The notes: generated by a model not told the origin, from the sequence alone. Positions 14,158 through 27,317 are shown, counted from the first letter of the stretch. The stretch is DNA of 64,000 nt from Ophthalmolycus amberensis (GCA_024529925.1 JAFEUB010001580.1:72501-136500); one strand, 5' to 3'. Numbers and translations: made by a program.

Positions 14158-14665
14158 TAAGATGATATGAATATGCATGATGCTCACTGGCTTTGATGAT
14201 TAAAGACAATTTTAATATTTAAATGAGCGCATGCAAAGTGATTAACGTGGCAGAGAGAGGCGACGAGGCGAAAATCGCAAAAAGGGATTTTGAAAATGCT
14301 AAGAAGCACATGAGATGCCGACATGCTCAATTAATGGTAAAAACTCTCTCCCTCTCCCGTCTCTGCATGTCTCTCTACCCCGCTCTGCCTGTGTCTTTTC
14401 AAGCCTTCGTAGCTCAGCTGGTTTGCTGTAAGTGCCTGGTTTGCATCCAGGATGCTGGATTTAGAGAGGAAAGGTGGAAGAAGGGAATGGAGAGAGGAGA
14501 GGAGGGAGAAAAGGATGAGCACAATCTCCCCATTCAAAGACACACAGAGCAAGTTTGATTCTACAAGAGGAGGATGATGAGTTGTGACGAAAAAGCTCCA
14601 AGACCAATGTTGAGCAGGTAAGCATGAGTAACATGTTATATCATGAATATGTGCAGTTGAGTAGC

Positions 14666-14668
<3 letters not shown>

Positions 14669-14706
<38 letters not shown>
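14669..14706. repeat. (TG)n microsatellite
   Basis: A 38 bp GT run in bcl11b intron 2. Confidence 0.93.
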
Positions 14707-14708
<2 letters not shown>

Positions 14709-15458
14709 GCTTGATGCAGGTGCTGGAGGTGTGGCAATGCAGCTTTAGCTTCCACCACAGCAGGGAATAAACCTTCCAGTAGCTACAAATGTCTCTGTTC
14801 TACCTGTCTGTCTTACATGACTTGTTAGATGGCTAGCTGGCAAAGGTCAGTAAATACCATAGACATATAAAAGAGAACTCGATACAACGTCAGAGCTCAT
14901 TCCTTCAAGTTGGACTTTTCAGTGTAGAATTTAGATGAAAATAGCCCAAAAAGCAAGCGCACTAACGGGACAACAAACACACCTGGCGTTCTGGCCACTA
15001 GTGCCAATACAATACCTGTACCGACGCCGAAACAACACCCTTTAAAATAAATATACAAAACCTTTTTACCTGATTTAACAGAAGCAGCCGTACAAGAACG
15101 TTGTCTGAATAAAAATCCTAAAGATAAGTCACTGATCAAAGAATAAGGTAACAAGGTTAGATAGTTAGATAGTAGTTCCATACCCAGTGCTCCAGACACA
15201 TTTCAGTGAGTCAAATGTGTTGTTATTTGATGCAGAAGACGTAGCACGAGGGTGTGGCAGCAGCTCTGGAGTACTGAGAAGGTAAGTTTAAAGGAACACG
15301 ATGTAAGAGAAAGGAATGTAACAAGTAATGACATGGAGTGTGCTCTGGAGCAATAAGTCAAATCATGTAATTACTTCTCCACCAAGTAAGTAATAAATTA
15401 CATTTTTCAAGTGACTGTTCCAAGACTAAAACAGGAAGCGTAGTTTTCTCACTGCTCG

Positions 15459-15459
<1 letters not shown>

Positions 15460-15525
<66 letters not shown>
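15460..15525. repeat. (TG)n microsatellite
   Basis: A 66 bp pure tract. Confidence 0.95.
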
Positions 15526-15527
<2 letters not shown>

Positions 15528-15969
15528 CGTCCACATCCTTTCAGGCCGATTAAAAATGCATCATACTGTGTGTGAACACAGACGTACACAAACACACAAA
15601 CTGAATCTAGCCAAAAGCGCACAGGATACAGAGGGCGAGCGAGGTAGAGACAGACAGGGAGAGAGAGAGAGCAGCGATACAAACCAAAGTAATTACCACT
15701 TCAAAAAGGCCGGCGCTCCATCCGAGAGGCCTCCCAGCTTTATTGAAACAACGCAAAAAAACATGAGCAGCGGGCACCGTAATGCCTCTAAAGTACAGGC
15801 TGTTATATCAGACACACACACACACACTCACACACACTCACACAGACTCACACAGACACTGTGCCGGAGCTCTTTGTTAAGTCTTTGTGCAGTTTCATTT
15901 GAAAGATAAATAAGCATATGGTAAATATTTTCGGGACACGCCACTGTGCGCAGTCATTATTTATTGAAG

Positions 15970-15970
<1 letters not shown>

Positions 15971-16025
<55 letters not shown>
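15971..16025. repeat. (TG)n microsatellite
   Basis: A 55 bp pure tract, about 450 bp from the previous one. Confidence 0.95.
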
Positions 16026-16026
<1 letters not shown>

Positions 16027-16861
16027 CCTCTCCACTCCAACTAGACTTGGTTAAATGTCTGAATTAAACCCCAGTTGACAGGGCTTTAGCGGCTGCAGTG
16101 CACCGTGTCAGGTGGTGTTAGACACTCCTCGCTGATATGTGTACGCTACGTGGATCTATGCGTGTGCCTGAAAGTAAAAATTATATTTTTACTTCTCTTT
16201 TCTCTAATTCAAACTGTCAGGGTCCCACCTCTGTGGAGTTTTATCGAGCCTGACGGACAGTCACCTGGGAGTCTGGAGGGTGTGTGATCAGAGGGTTGTC
16301 CCCTCATGTCCCCTCATGTCCCCAGACCCAGAGACAGGAGGAGCAAAGGGGAACTGAACCCTGCTACCAGTAGACAACTGTGGTCTAAACTCTGTAATTT
16401 TACAATAGATAAAATGTTTATTTTCTTATCATTCAACAGCTTCTGTTCCATGTGTGGTTTATTTAAGACCACTTGTTTGCTTTAGTGTATTTGGATTCAT
16501 ATTTGAGCATGAACTCAAATCAGAATGCATGGATGGTTTGTGTTTTTGGCTCAGAACAGAAGAACTGGTTTTGTGTTGAGGTAATGACAGCATGTCAGGC
16601 TAACCAGTGATTGGCCCCAGTGCACAACATGCACACTACACACACACACAGACAGACACACACACACCATCTTACTGTCACACCATCAAATAGAGATTTA
16701 TATCAACAAACATATCACTCAGCAATCCTCACTGCATATGTATATGACACAGATACCAAAGACAATCATAACTATTTATTTAATTGAATAGTTAAATATA
16801 TATATTTTATTCAGTTTGTTTAGGTTATGTAGAAAAAGAATGTCACTTTGTTATCGCTAAT

Positions 16862-17095
16862 GATTATTTTACAAAAAAAGAAAAGAAAAGAAAAAGGAGG
16901 AGAGGAGGAGAGGAGGGGAGGAGGAGAGGATGGGAGGAGAGGAGGAGAAGAGGAGAGGAGGAGAGGAGGAGAAGAGGAGAGGATGGGAGGAGAGGAGGAG
17001 AAGAGGAGAGGATGGGAGGAGAGGAGAGGATGGGAGGAGAGGAGGAGAAGAGGAGAGGAGGAGAGGAGGAGAGGATGGGAGGAGGAGAGGAGGGT
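16862..17095. repeat. GGA-rich minisatellite
   Basis: A purine-only stretch of about 230 bp built from gagga, gaagaggagagg and gatgggagga blocks. On the bcl11b transcript it is polypyrimidine. Confidence 0.9.
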
Positions 17096-17740
17096 GAAAT
17101 CAGCAGCTGGATGGAGGTCCAGGTCGAGGAGCGGAGCGGAGGCTGTCTGCGTGCTCTATTCCAGCAGATATTAGTGAGATGAAAGCTGCCTGAAGGCAGT
17201 GTGTGTGTTTGTGTCGAGGATGGTTCTGTCAGATGTTCTCCATGTTATGTTCCCTCCCGTGGTGATATACAGACACACAGTGGCCCACTGTAAACCTGCA
17301 TGGCTAGCATTGACGTCCAGAAAACAGGATTACAAGTGAAGAGAAAGCTGACTGATAAAAGAATAAAAATAAAAACAATACAACATGTACTTTTGTAAAA
17401 TACGACAGCTTAACCCCTGACATCCTTTTGGTAAATGACATCGTTTGATCTCGCTCTCTGAAGGTTGAGTGACACCGTATCAGGGACAAACACTGATCTT
17501 TATCATTCACAGTATTTCAGTTCACAACATTTAATCACGTATAGGTGCTTTCAGTGACTCATAAACAAAATGGACTCTTCCTTAAACCGTCTCATGTGTG
17601 AATATGTGTATTCCCCTTCACGAGGAATAAAAGGAAGTGAAAAAGCTTGAGAATAGAGGAGTGAGAGCTCCTGGGAGCCAGTTACGAAGCGCCGTCACCA
17701 GTTGTGTTCTGAACTGATATTCCAACTCCCTCAACACTTT

Positions 17741-17823
17741 TCCCCTCCCTCCCTCCCTCCCTCCCTCCCTCTCGCTCCCTCCCTCTATCTTCCTGCTCTC
17801 TCTATCCCCCCCCCCCCCCCCCC
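17741..17823. repeat. (CCCT)n and poly(C) tract
   Basis: A ccct repeat is followed by CT-rich sequence and a C run at 17806-17823. Confidence 0.85.
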
Positions 17824-17924
17824 TTGCAATGAAAGGCGTAGAAATCTATTGGAAGAAAAGCTCGGTCTGACTAACAAAGAAGAAAATTCCACCTGCCATC
17901 TTTCAATCCCCTGTTGATTATGAG

Positions 17925-18240
17925 CAGGGCTGAGCGTGTTCTCACCAAATTAAACTCCGGCTCCATTAATAAACTCGTCTGTCCTCACCTTGTGTTAATA
18001 AGGTGCTAGTTGGCCATATTTCATGTGGAAATTGTGAAACACCGAGGGTAATTTTCAGCCATAAAATGTTATTGCAGCAATATAGTTTACAGTTGCTGCA
18101 GTGCACGTCCAATTGAGCCGCTAATGTTTTGGCTTTTAATGTGAAAATGATTGCGCGTTCTATTAAGAGGAAATATTGTGCAATTACAATTTCAAACCTT
18201 CTATCGCTGCACATGTGGAGTTGATTTCATACGACGACTA
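17925..18240. promoter_or_regulatory. Candidate conserved noncoding element in bcl11b intron 2
   Basis: A low-repeat block with ccattaataaac, tgtgttaataag, gtccaattgagccgctaatg and gtgcaattacaatttc. Called only from composition and lack of repeats. Confidence 0.28.
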
Positions 18241-18784
18241 CAGTTAAATATTATGGCAAACATTTAAACACGGGGGGGAACATACTTACGCACGTCAATT
18301 TGAATAATGCCGACCTAATAACGTGACCAATGCCAGTCGATGAATGCTTGAGTGCAGCTCTGCAGACACTCTGGGATGGTGTTGGAGCTCTTTGCGTCCT
18401 CCCACTGCTCAGATTGTTAAGCATCGAAGGTAAAGCCAGAGCCCGGTTATAGACCTAAGTGGCGTGCTTTCAGAGGCTCAGGTGGCCGTGCTGTGTTCGG
18501 CAGCGCTTTGTGGCTGCTATAGCAGAGTTGTAACAGCCTGGTGAAATATTGATGAAGTTCAGGCCCGAAACACAGTGTTTTACAGCGCAAGCCAAACCGC
18601 AGACTGACACATTCAGAGGAGCTCTGTCCTGCTCCAACGCACTCAATGGGGAAACAGAGTCAGGAGTGTTACCTGTGAGTGCATTTCCTCACATGCTCTT
18701 GAGTCGTGTTTTTTTTGTCTAAATGTTAGGCAGATTTCATGCAAACTTTTGAAATGGTGTCGCAAAAAGAGCAAACCAGGATAA

Positions 18785-19072
18785 ATGGAAAATGGACTGT
18801 ACTTGTTTATCTCTTTTCTAGTCCTACGACCACTCGAAGCGCTTTAACACTACATGTCAACATTCACACACGGATAGCAGGGGCTACCATGCAGGGTGCC
18901 ACCTGCCCATCAGCACTAACGCACACATTCACACTCCAATTTGGCAATTTGGGGTTAAATTACTTAAGTGTCTTGCCCAAGGACACATCGACATGGACTA
19001 GCGGAGCCGGGTATCAAACCACCGATCTTCTGCTTGAAGGACGGCCCTGCTCTACCACTGAGCCCCATCTGT
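18785..19072 (-). mobile_element. tRNA-derived SINE, full or nearly full length
   Basis: Read on the minus strand, it starts with a tRNA-like head: an A-box-like ggctcagtggtagagc near 19048-19063 and a B-box-like ggtttgatacc at 19010-19020. A body follows containing tgtccttgggcaagacactt and a tail that includes gcgctttgag-like and aaatacag/gtccatt-like sequence. This is the layout of the widespread teleost tRNA-derived SINEs (AFC-type, by recollection). It lies inside bcl11b intron 2 in the same orientation as the gene. Confidence 0.75.
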
Positions 19073-20361
19073 GATAGGAGCGGTGCTGTCCCTAGAATGG
19101 ATATGAATGGCTTCCAGACTTACATACAGCACAAACACTTCCAGCAGACGATCGGTCTTCAGGGCACTGATCAGTGTTGGTTGAGCGGAAGATATGCCAT
19201 GCATACATTTGTGTATTTAAGAATACAAATTAACAAATGTATTCATGTCCAAATGAAATTTTGGATATTTTAGAACATTGAAAGCAATTATACAGCGTAT
19301 TTTGAATATTTTCTTAAAGCAATTCTTATCACATAATTCGAACACCTAAGTTCTTTATCATCAACGTGTTCATTCCTCTTCAAATCAAAAGAATAAATAA
19401 TCATTTTACTTTTTTTATTATTGTTTCTACGCCAAATCTCCACATTCACAAAAATACTCATGACCAATCAATGCTATTAGTTAGTCGTAATCAGGTAGTT
19501 GCAGATGAAAATGTATTTACTTTATTTAGTTTATAGAGGAAATACACCTCTCGAGCCATCTGGGATCAGTATACGTGTTGGTTCTATGTTAAGAGGGTTA
19601 ACATAGAACACAGGGAAGAAGTACAACACCAACATAAGTAGTCCTGTGTTTGTTTGTTTCACAACATAACGTTTGTGTTTTAAGTTAACTTGGCAGTACA
19701 GATTTGATGTCACCTTTAAGTTATGAACGGTCTAAGATCTACATTGTCATATCTAAACAGCCCTACTGACTTGCAATACGCCGCGTAGTTTTTAACTGCA
19801 ACACATGTCAAACTAGAGTAATGCTCTCTTTCAATGTGCTTCCATCTTTGACGAGTTGACTGCTGAGTCATCTTAGCTCCTGCTCTGAGCTGCAGGGTTG
19901 TGGTTCTACAAGCAGTGACCCTACGAAGGCAGGCCAGCTGAGAGGAGTCCTAACGTCAGAGACTGGAATACTCTGCTCTTCACCTCTGGCTTTCTTTCAG
20001 CGTCTTGACTGCTTTGAGAGATAACTGCTCCCCCCCCCACAGCTGCTCTCCTGCTAAACTGCTTCTTTACCTCTCTGAATGGGGGAGGAACTGGCCTCCC
20101 TTTAATCCCTCTTTCTGTGTTTTTTTTTTCCTCCTTTGCTTATTTGAATTTTAATGAGCTTTTCACCTTTTTAAGCAGATGGATTAGGCTGGATTCCTCC
20201 ATGGAAGTCGGGGTGAGTCTCTCTGTCACGTTTTTCACAAATTGTTTCAACTAGCCGAGTCCTTGAGTGGGTTTAGGGCGTTGAGTGGGTAATGTCCCTG
20301 TCTCTCCCCTCTTTCTCCTCACTCTCTCACTCTGTTGTCCTCTCCCTTTAATGAAATGAAC

Positions 20362-20921
<560 letters not shown>

Positions 20922-21097
20922 GTTGCTGGAGAGGATGGGGTAAGTCTAAACAGGACGCCTCACAAAAGCTAAAAAGGTAATTTATGTCTGTGTGCGTGCA
21001 GTTACACATTTGGTTAAAAAGAAAAAAAGTAATTTGTATTTAGGGTGATAAAGAAGCTGGACTATTTGTTGAAAGGGCGGGTGTTTATCGTGCCTAC

Positions 21098-21586
21098 CTG
21101 CCGTTGTGTTCTCCTGCTTGGGGAAAATTCCTTTGATGGGCGTCCTCTCTCGCCTCCCACCTCTTCCCACCTCCTCCTCTTCCTCTGGTGTCACCTGGAT
21201 GCCAATGTCCACCGGCTCCACCACCTTCCTCAGCTCCCCCCGCTGTGCCTGGTGATGAAGGCTCTGCAGAGTTGGACTCCCTCCTCCTCCTCCTCCTCCT
21301 CCTCCCCGGCCGCTCCTCTTGTCGTAGCAGCCATTGGCCAGCAGCGGCGTTTGGCACTGCTTCTTTTTGTGCTCAATGAAGAGGAGGATGTCCCCCAGCG
21401 GGTAGGTCATCTGGCACTGGCCGCAGGTCAGCAAGTCGTGGTCGGTGTGGAGGCCGGGCGGCAGGGCATGGGCCAGACTAGGGTCCAACGGGTGGGGAGG
21501 TAGGCCGAGTGGGTGGGAGGGCAGGCGGAGCGGGTGGAGGGATAGAGAGTCGGAGAGCAGGCTGCCATCTGGGAGCTCAATCTCCG
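21098..21586 (-). CDS. bcl11b: bcl11b coding exon 2 with N-terminal CCHC zinc finger
   Basis: This 489 bp exon starts after a pyrimidine-rich acceptor (ending at 21587) and ends at a gtaggc donor (21092-21097). It enters and leaves in phase 1, so residues 19-181 are encoded here. Residues 69-96 form the BCL11 CCHC finger: C73, C76, H91 and C96 within DLLTCGQCQMTYPLGDILLF and IEHKKKQC. In the family this finger drives multimerisation. Later motifs typical of BCL11B are GELRKVVEPVDIGIQVTP (about 135-152) and KGIFPKQEN (about 170-178). Residues 20-66, rich in HPL repeats, are unlike the acidic mammalian segment. A run of nine glycines (113-121) comes from a (CCT)n repeat on the plus strand and is absent from the human protein as I remember it. 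The zinc fingers that bind DNA are encoded by a later exon outside the window. Confidence 0.93.
21283..21306. repeat. (CCT)n trinucleotide repeat inside bcl11b exon 2
   Basis: It encodes the nine-glycine run (residues 113-121) on the minus strand. Such coding repeats often vary in length between individuals and species. Confidence 0.9.
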
Positions 21587-22791
21587 CTGTCCAATAAGAA
21601 AAACAGAAGAGACATGTCACATGACTGGCAAACTGGACTGGTGTTTGATTCTCACACTGTTTAGGAGGATTTATGGAAATGCTAGAGCAAAAAAAGAAGC
21701 AGGTTTGAATTCCTTAGATGGGTGAGTGGGATATGACACTGATATGGGCCCTTGAGCAACACAGGGAAAGAGCTGCTTTTTCTGTTCATTTCACCTGGAA
21801 TATTGTTTGACATCCCAAAGATAAACGTGAAGCAGGATCCACCACTCTAATGCCTGTACGTGTGCAAGTGGCGTGCGTACCAGTAGCTCCTTTCTAACGG
21901 CTTCAGTATGATTGAAATTGCTTATCTGGTTTTCTAGACGTCGAACAATTTTTAATACTTTAGTAACTTGTATTTAAATTAAAAGGCAGTGTATTATTTT
22001 CTGAGGGACAAAAGAAGAAGAATTCAATCGTAAGTGAAGAGAATGATCCTTTATCTGTTTCAGCGCTTCCCTAACATTTGATCTTTGAACAGAGCTGTGT
22101 CTACGTGGAACCCTTCATTATAGGTCTATTCATCTTCCTTGGGAACCACTAATGTGTTCCGGGAATATTGTTATATTGAGTGTCAGTAGTCCATGCTAAT
22201 TCTTTAGCATACTGTATGCTGGGTTATATAGAGCCCATGCACTGAGGTGTTGAATCTCAAGTTTTTCTTCAAAAAGCAGCCTTTTCACTTCCTGCTGAAG
22301 AAGATCATCGACATCGTTCATCGTGACCACATTCACTGTCTTCTCTAAAATGAATACTAACTTCTGCCAATATAGGAGCAAATGACGACGACAGTGCTTG
22401 GAAATTAGCCAATCAAATTGCAGTGGGGCTACAGACAATCTGCCCCATTTAGCATCAATTGTGTCCGGTTTCACTGCCAGGCATGTGTATTGGTGTTTGC
22501 ATGCACTCAGGGCACTTGACATTGTGGGTGATGGGCTATCATTACAAAGCTGCCTCCCAAGCCGAGCACAGTTAAAACACCGTTTTAAAATGAGTATATC
22601 CACTGATCCTGAATTGTAGAATAATGATATATAGCAGCAGCGGGACAATTTTCTTGTCATGTAATAATATTGATTTCTAAGTTACTCATTACCACTAAAA
22701 CCATATTTTTTCTGCTACCTGCTACCATCCGTTGGGCTTTTCCCCACTAAACCAAAATCCCCCAACGCCTCTGCAAATATATCATGCGTGT

Positions 22792-23075
22792 CATTGGTTC
22801 CTGACCTTTTTGGGTTGGAATGAAGCACACATAACAGGTTAGAGCTTTACTTTGGATCTGACAAGTTCAACCAAAGAGTACATTGTCCAATTTAAAAATA
22901 ATATGTTAGGGAGGTAGAGAAAATACACAAAATGTATAAAAATAATCATAATTTAAAAAACACAGTATCAAAATGTATAGATATTTTCTTTCTTATCCCT
23001 GTAATCATCTTCTGACCCCTCAGATTCATCGTGGCCCCTGATGTGTGCTTTCAAACCCTTGTTTGGGAATTACAG
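22792..23075. mobile_element. Decayed hAT-like remnant
   Basis: The left end (cattggttcctgacctttttgg) and right end (ttgtttgggaattacag) are approximate inverted repeats. The right part contains gacccctcagattcatcgtg and ggcccctga, typical of fish hAT elements whose ends carry repeated gacccc motifs. Flanking 8-mers match at only about half of positions, so the insertion is old or the ends are slightly misplaced. Confidence 0.45.
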
Positions 23076-23241
23076 TCGTATGTAATAAAGTCCAGGTTAT
23101 TAACTATGATTATAAAGTTATAGTAGTAATATAGGACATAAGTACAATATTTACTGCTAGATGTACCACAATTAAAATATTTTTAAAAAGGAGACAGAAA
23201 AATTACAGACTACAAATATATAGTTAACCAAGCTACACCAC

Positions 23242-23244
<3 letters not shown>

Positions 23245-23323
<79 letters not shown>
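23245..23323. repeat. (TG)n microsatellite
   Basis: A 79 bp pure tract in bcl11b intron 1, with a CA run at 23380-23402 close by that could pair with it. Confidence 0.95.
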
Positions 23324-23325
<2 letters not shown>

Positions 23326-23371
23326 AGAAAGAGAGATGCCCGATATGTACCAACATGCCACAACTTGAGGG

Positions 23372-23408
<37 letters not shown>

Positions 23409-23582
23409 CATGTGTTTGTGGAGATGCAATTGTAATACTGTACATATATCATCATAATACAACAATTGCAATGTTATGTTAATGTTGCGGAAATAAAGAT
23501 TGTAATATTATTATGGAATTTATATTTTGATGCTTTGGCAACACAATTGTTGATGAAACTTTCAGGCCAATAGAGCCACATT

Positions 23583-23585
23583 GAC

Positions 23586-23632
<47 letters not shown>

Positions 23633-23633
23633 C

Positions 23634-23700
<67 letters not shown>
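23583..23700. repeat. (TTGA)n tetranucleotide array
   Basis: About 29 units of ttga with one substitution near 23631. Confidence 0.95.
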
Positions 23701-23701
<1 letters not shown>

Positions 23702-23963
23702 AAAGAGGCTCTGAGAGAAATGAAGGCTCTTCTTTTGGTTAAAGCTTTCTTTGCGAAAAAAAATTGTTTTTGTTTTATTTTGCTACGGCTACAGGAAGCA
23801 TGTGTGTGCGTGAGCAGGTGTACGATGCCTGAGATCTGTCAGCCCACATCCCCACACACCGACTGCACCGCTCCTTCTGCATGTGCTGCATGATTGCACT
23901 AGATGCATCGTGTGTCCTATCATGTTTGTATGTGCATACATCATTGGTACACACACACTGTAG

Positions 23964-23970
<7 letters not shown>

Positions 23971-24040
<70 letters not shown>
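23971..24040. repeat. (TG)n microsatellite
   Basis: A 70 bp pure tract in bcl11b intron 1. Confidence 0.95.
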
Positions 24041-24044
<4 letters not shown>

Positions 24045-24479
24045 TGCATGTGTGTGTGGCCTGCAGGCTGCAGCCATCTGTCCGCTATTGAAATGAACAG
24101 CCATGAACAGCAGAGTGTATTTCTCTAATAAACATTAGAGGGAATAAAACCAGTGAGCTGACCTGGAACAAACACACTCCACAGTTACACTGACCCCTGC
24201 TAACTTGCACTCTAATGTGATTTTCTTTTAAATAGACAGCCCAACCTCAAATACACAGCTGACTTCCTGTGTGTGTGAAGACACCCTGATCAACTAACAT
24301 GGTCTGATTCTTTTTAAACCACAGAAATATTGTTATATTTAAACTCAAAGGCAGGTATGTATGCATTAATGTTTGTAGATATATTGTAAATATAGGTATT
24401 TATGTTCACAGCCAGAGCCAGTTTCAGGGGATATTCAGAGACTGCGTCAAAAAGCTAAATGTGCATTTTGGTTGTGGTT

Positions 24480-24960
24480 TCTTCGCCCATAATTACTGCA
24501 CACCGATGAGGGCGACAGTGTTTATGGTGTGTATGCAAATGACAGACGCAAAGGAAAACGCGTCACTTCGCCTGATTTACCTAATAAGGCTCGAGTGAGT
24601 CAGGCAAGAGCGCTAATAGGATTTCAGTTAAACCGAGTCGGAAGACGAACAAAGGAATCAAAGGAAATGGAACGTCTAAAAATGAACCGCTCAAAAATAA
24701 CACACGCCATCTACAGTGTCTGCAGTAACGGTAGTGCAACAGGTATTCAAGGAGCTAAACTAACTATGGTGTTTGGCTCGTGTCAAGGCCGAAACGCCGC
24801 TGCTTTGAGTTCCTGTCGTCAAGGAGAAGTTTTCTCCGAGCAGGCAACCGTCTCCGGGGTTTTCGGCTCCCTCTATTCAGCGCCTATCACTGTGAATGTG
24901 CTGTTAATCCATCTACCCCCTTCAAGCGCTCTACACAACCCTCACAATATTCAAAGACAC
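24480..24960. promoter_or_regulatory. Candidate conserved noncoding element in bcl11b intron 1
   Basis: A repeat-free block with cataattactgc, tatgcaaatgac, ctaataaggctc and ctaataggattt. It contains a 145-codon plus-strand frame with no recognised motif, taken here as chance. Confidence 0.28.
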
Positions 24961-26032
24961 AAATGAGATAGCATATTAGCTGCAAGCTGCTTCTTAAATA
25001 TTTGTTTCCCCCTCCCTTCAACAAATTGTTTTAATGACCCGTATACGTGTTTTACTAGCATCATATCTTTTCCTATTTTGACTGATGAAAGCCTGCAATC
25101 TTCTCCCAGAACAAGAACGCTTCTGCCAGTTAAGAATAAAAAGACTTGATGGAAACTATAAAAACTAGACTTTACTGGTTTCTGTTTCCTCAACCACACA
25201 CAGCTACACATGCAAGGGCTGGAATCAAGATGCAATGCTTGTGGCTGAGATTGCACAGCGCACTCACGCACACAGATCAGAGTAGTCGCACACTCTCGGC
25301 ATGGACACACACTTCACTGATTAGTCGCCCACTAAGCAATAGCCACACCTCCACATTTCTCCACACCCAAATACAGTTACTCCATATGCACACACACACA
25401 CACACAGCTCATCTGTCTAAACACCTTTGATCTGAAGGTCCGTTTTTTTGGGAAACATTACTTTTTAGAACTTGAATGCTGCACCGCAGTTATTCCCCAG
25501 TTTCCAATTGGCCGCTGAAATCATCCAAATGCTTCAAACAAAAGCAGATTCCAGAGTTGGTCATCGGTAGAAGTAATACTGCACACACTACTGCAGAGTG
25601 TGTACTCACACACAGCTTCACAATGTACCAGATGCATCCTGCATGATGGTGATATTAGGAGTTAGGGCTGGGCAATACATATATGGTCATTCTATCCACG
25701 GTGCTGATTTGAAAATGATGTACTGAGTCGTGTTTTTGGAGCATTATTGACTTGTTGAGAATTCAAAGTCATTCATTAATCTTGTTCATTTTTGGAGCCA
25801 TTAGTCAGTATGTAGCAGTGTTGCCTTTTTTAACTAATGAAGTGTAACTGCACAACTTTTACTGAAATGTGTTACCTTCTGGTGAATATAAGTACCTTGT
25901 CTGGGAGAATGGCGTTGGCGTGCTAACCCTGTAATCGCAACATCCCCACTTCATTGTTGCACGTCGTCTCCTTGCTTTAACCTTATTTCCTGTCACCTCT
26001 CTACTGCCAACTATCAAAGTAAAGGAAATGTC

Positions 26033-26163
26033 AGTACTACTACGACTACTGCTACTACTACTACTACTACGACTACTGCTACTACTACTACTACTACGAC
26101 TACTGCTACTACTGCTACTACTACTACTACTACGACTACTGCTACTACTACTACTACTACTAC
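26033..26163. repeat. (CTA)n trinucleotide array with higher-order units
   Basis: ctactacta runs are interrupted regularly by cgactactgcta, giving a longer unit of roughly 27-36 bp repeated about four times. Confidence 0.9.
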
Positions 26164-27115
26164 AGTAGCATTTATTCTACTAGAATAGAACATTTTGGTG
26201 ATCTAGTAATTAAAAAATGTAATGCAGTAATGTTTGAGAATAAATGTTCCCCCGTTATGACTCACAGCCTATTTTCGGATTTGACCTGATTTCAAAGGAA
26301 AACCTGTTTACCGCTCTGGTCCGTCAGGATTACCGTGTCAAGCCAACCAGACGTGGATCTGATCAGAGGCAAATATGCAAATCATTCTAAACGTTTGTTT
26401 CGGTGTAATTACGGTAGTAGTTGGACTCACATTTGACAATACAGAGAGTGGCAGAGAGTTCAGACTAGAGAAGTGAGCACAGAGCAACCCGCCTGAGAGG
26501 TGCTGTTAGGAATAAAGCGCTCCTCAGAATCGCAGCGCAAACGGCTCCAAACAGCAGAGCAACTGTGTAGTGCTTCACCCCCAATATAACAAACCTAGTA
26601 TGAAATGACATTTTTCTATAGTATAACATATTTTATGATTTGGCTCAGTAATAAACATTTACAAATGAATAACAGTTTGTAATAGACTCATTTATCTACA
26701 GGTCTTTTGCAGAGTTAATATGCTTTCATTGCTGTTCAGAACAAAAGGTATTTTCAAAGCAGTTTACAAAATGTCATTAAACAATAAAAATAGTTGATAT
26801 CTTCTAAAAAATTGACATAATTATTTGATTCGGAAACAAATATTCCAAACAGCAATAAAGCTAAATACACACAGAAACTGAAAAAACATTTAGTCCAATC
26901 AATTACAATAGGTAGAATCATAGAGTATGTCAATACACTCTCGTGTGTTCACACACACACACACTCTCGTGCTGAATACTATAGATGTTAGTCAGCCACT
27001 GTTGTGAATTTACAGGTGTAAATAAAAAGTGTGAGTGCAGCGACAGTAAAGTACAGTGTGCAGGTGTTGACAGTTAAGAGGTGAATGTGGTCTTTCAGTG
27101 CTGATGTCATCTGAT

Positions 27116-27118
<3 letters not shown>

Positions 27119-27147
<29 letters not shown>
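27119..27147. repeat. (CA)n microsatellite
   Basis: A 29 bp CA run, complementary to the TG tract 100 bp away at 27249-27313. Confidence 0.93.
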
Positions 27148-27152
<5 letters not shown>

Positions 27153-27243
27153 CACTCAGCTACTCCTCTCATTGGCAGAGCCAGCGCTGCTCTGACAGCC
27201 TGAGAGCTCCCCCTAGCAGGAAGAGAGAGAGAGAGACATAGAC

Positions 27244-27248
<5 letters not shown>

Positions 27249-27313
<65 letters not shown>
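27249..27313. repeat. (TG)n microsatellite
   Basis: A 65 bp tract followed at 27434-27536 by an interrupted TG/GCGTG region. Confidence 0.95.

Positions 27314-27317
<4 letters not shown>

Noticed and set aside
14223..14558. Plus-strand frame of 111 codons near the tRNA-like sequence
   Set aside because: No motif, and it is mixed with CT-rich and GA-rich low-complexity sequence.
21045..21503. Plus-strand frame of 152 codons opposite bcl11b exon 2
   Set aside because: It is the antisense shadow of a confirmed coding exon.
23172..24104. Open frames of Thr-His or Val-Cys repeats around 23-24 kb, and similar ones at 15.5, 27.2 and 33.4 kb
   Set aside because: They come from (CA/TG)n microsatellites and have no independent support.
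24529..24966. Plus-strand frame of 145 codons in bcl11b intron 1
   Set aside because: No recognisable domain and ordinary composition; more likely a chance frame in a candidate noncoding element.
25660..25740. gggctgggcaatacatatat start, reminiscent of a fish interspersed repeat
   Set aside because: Too short and diverged to define limits or family.
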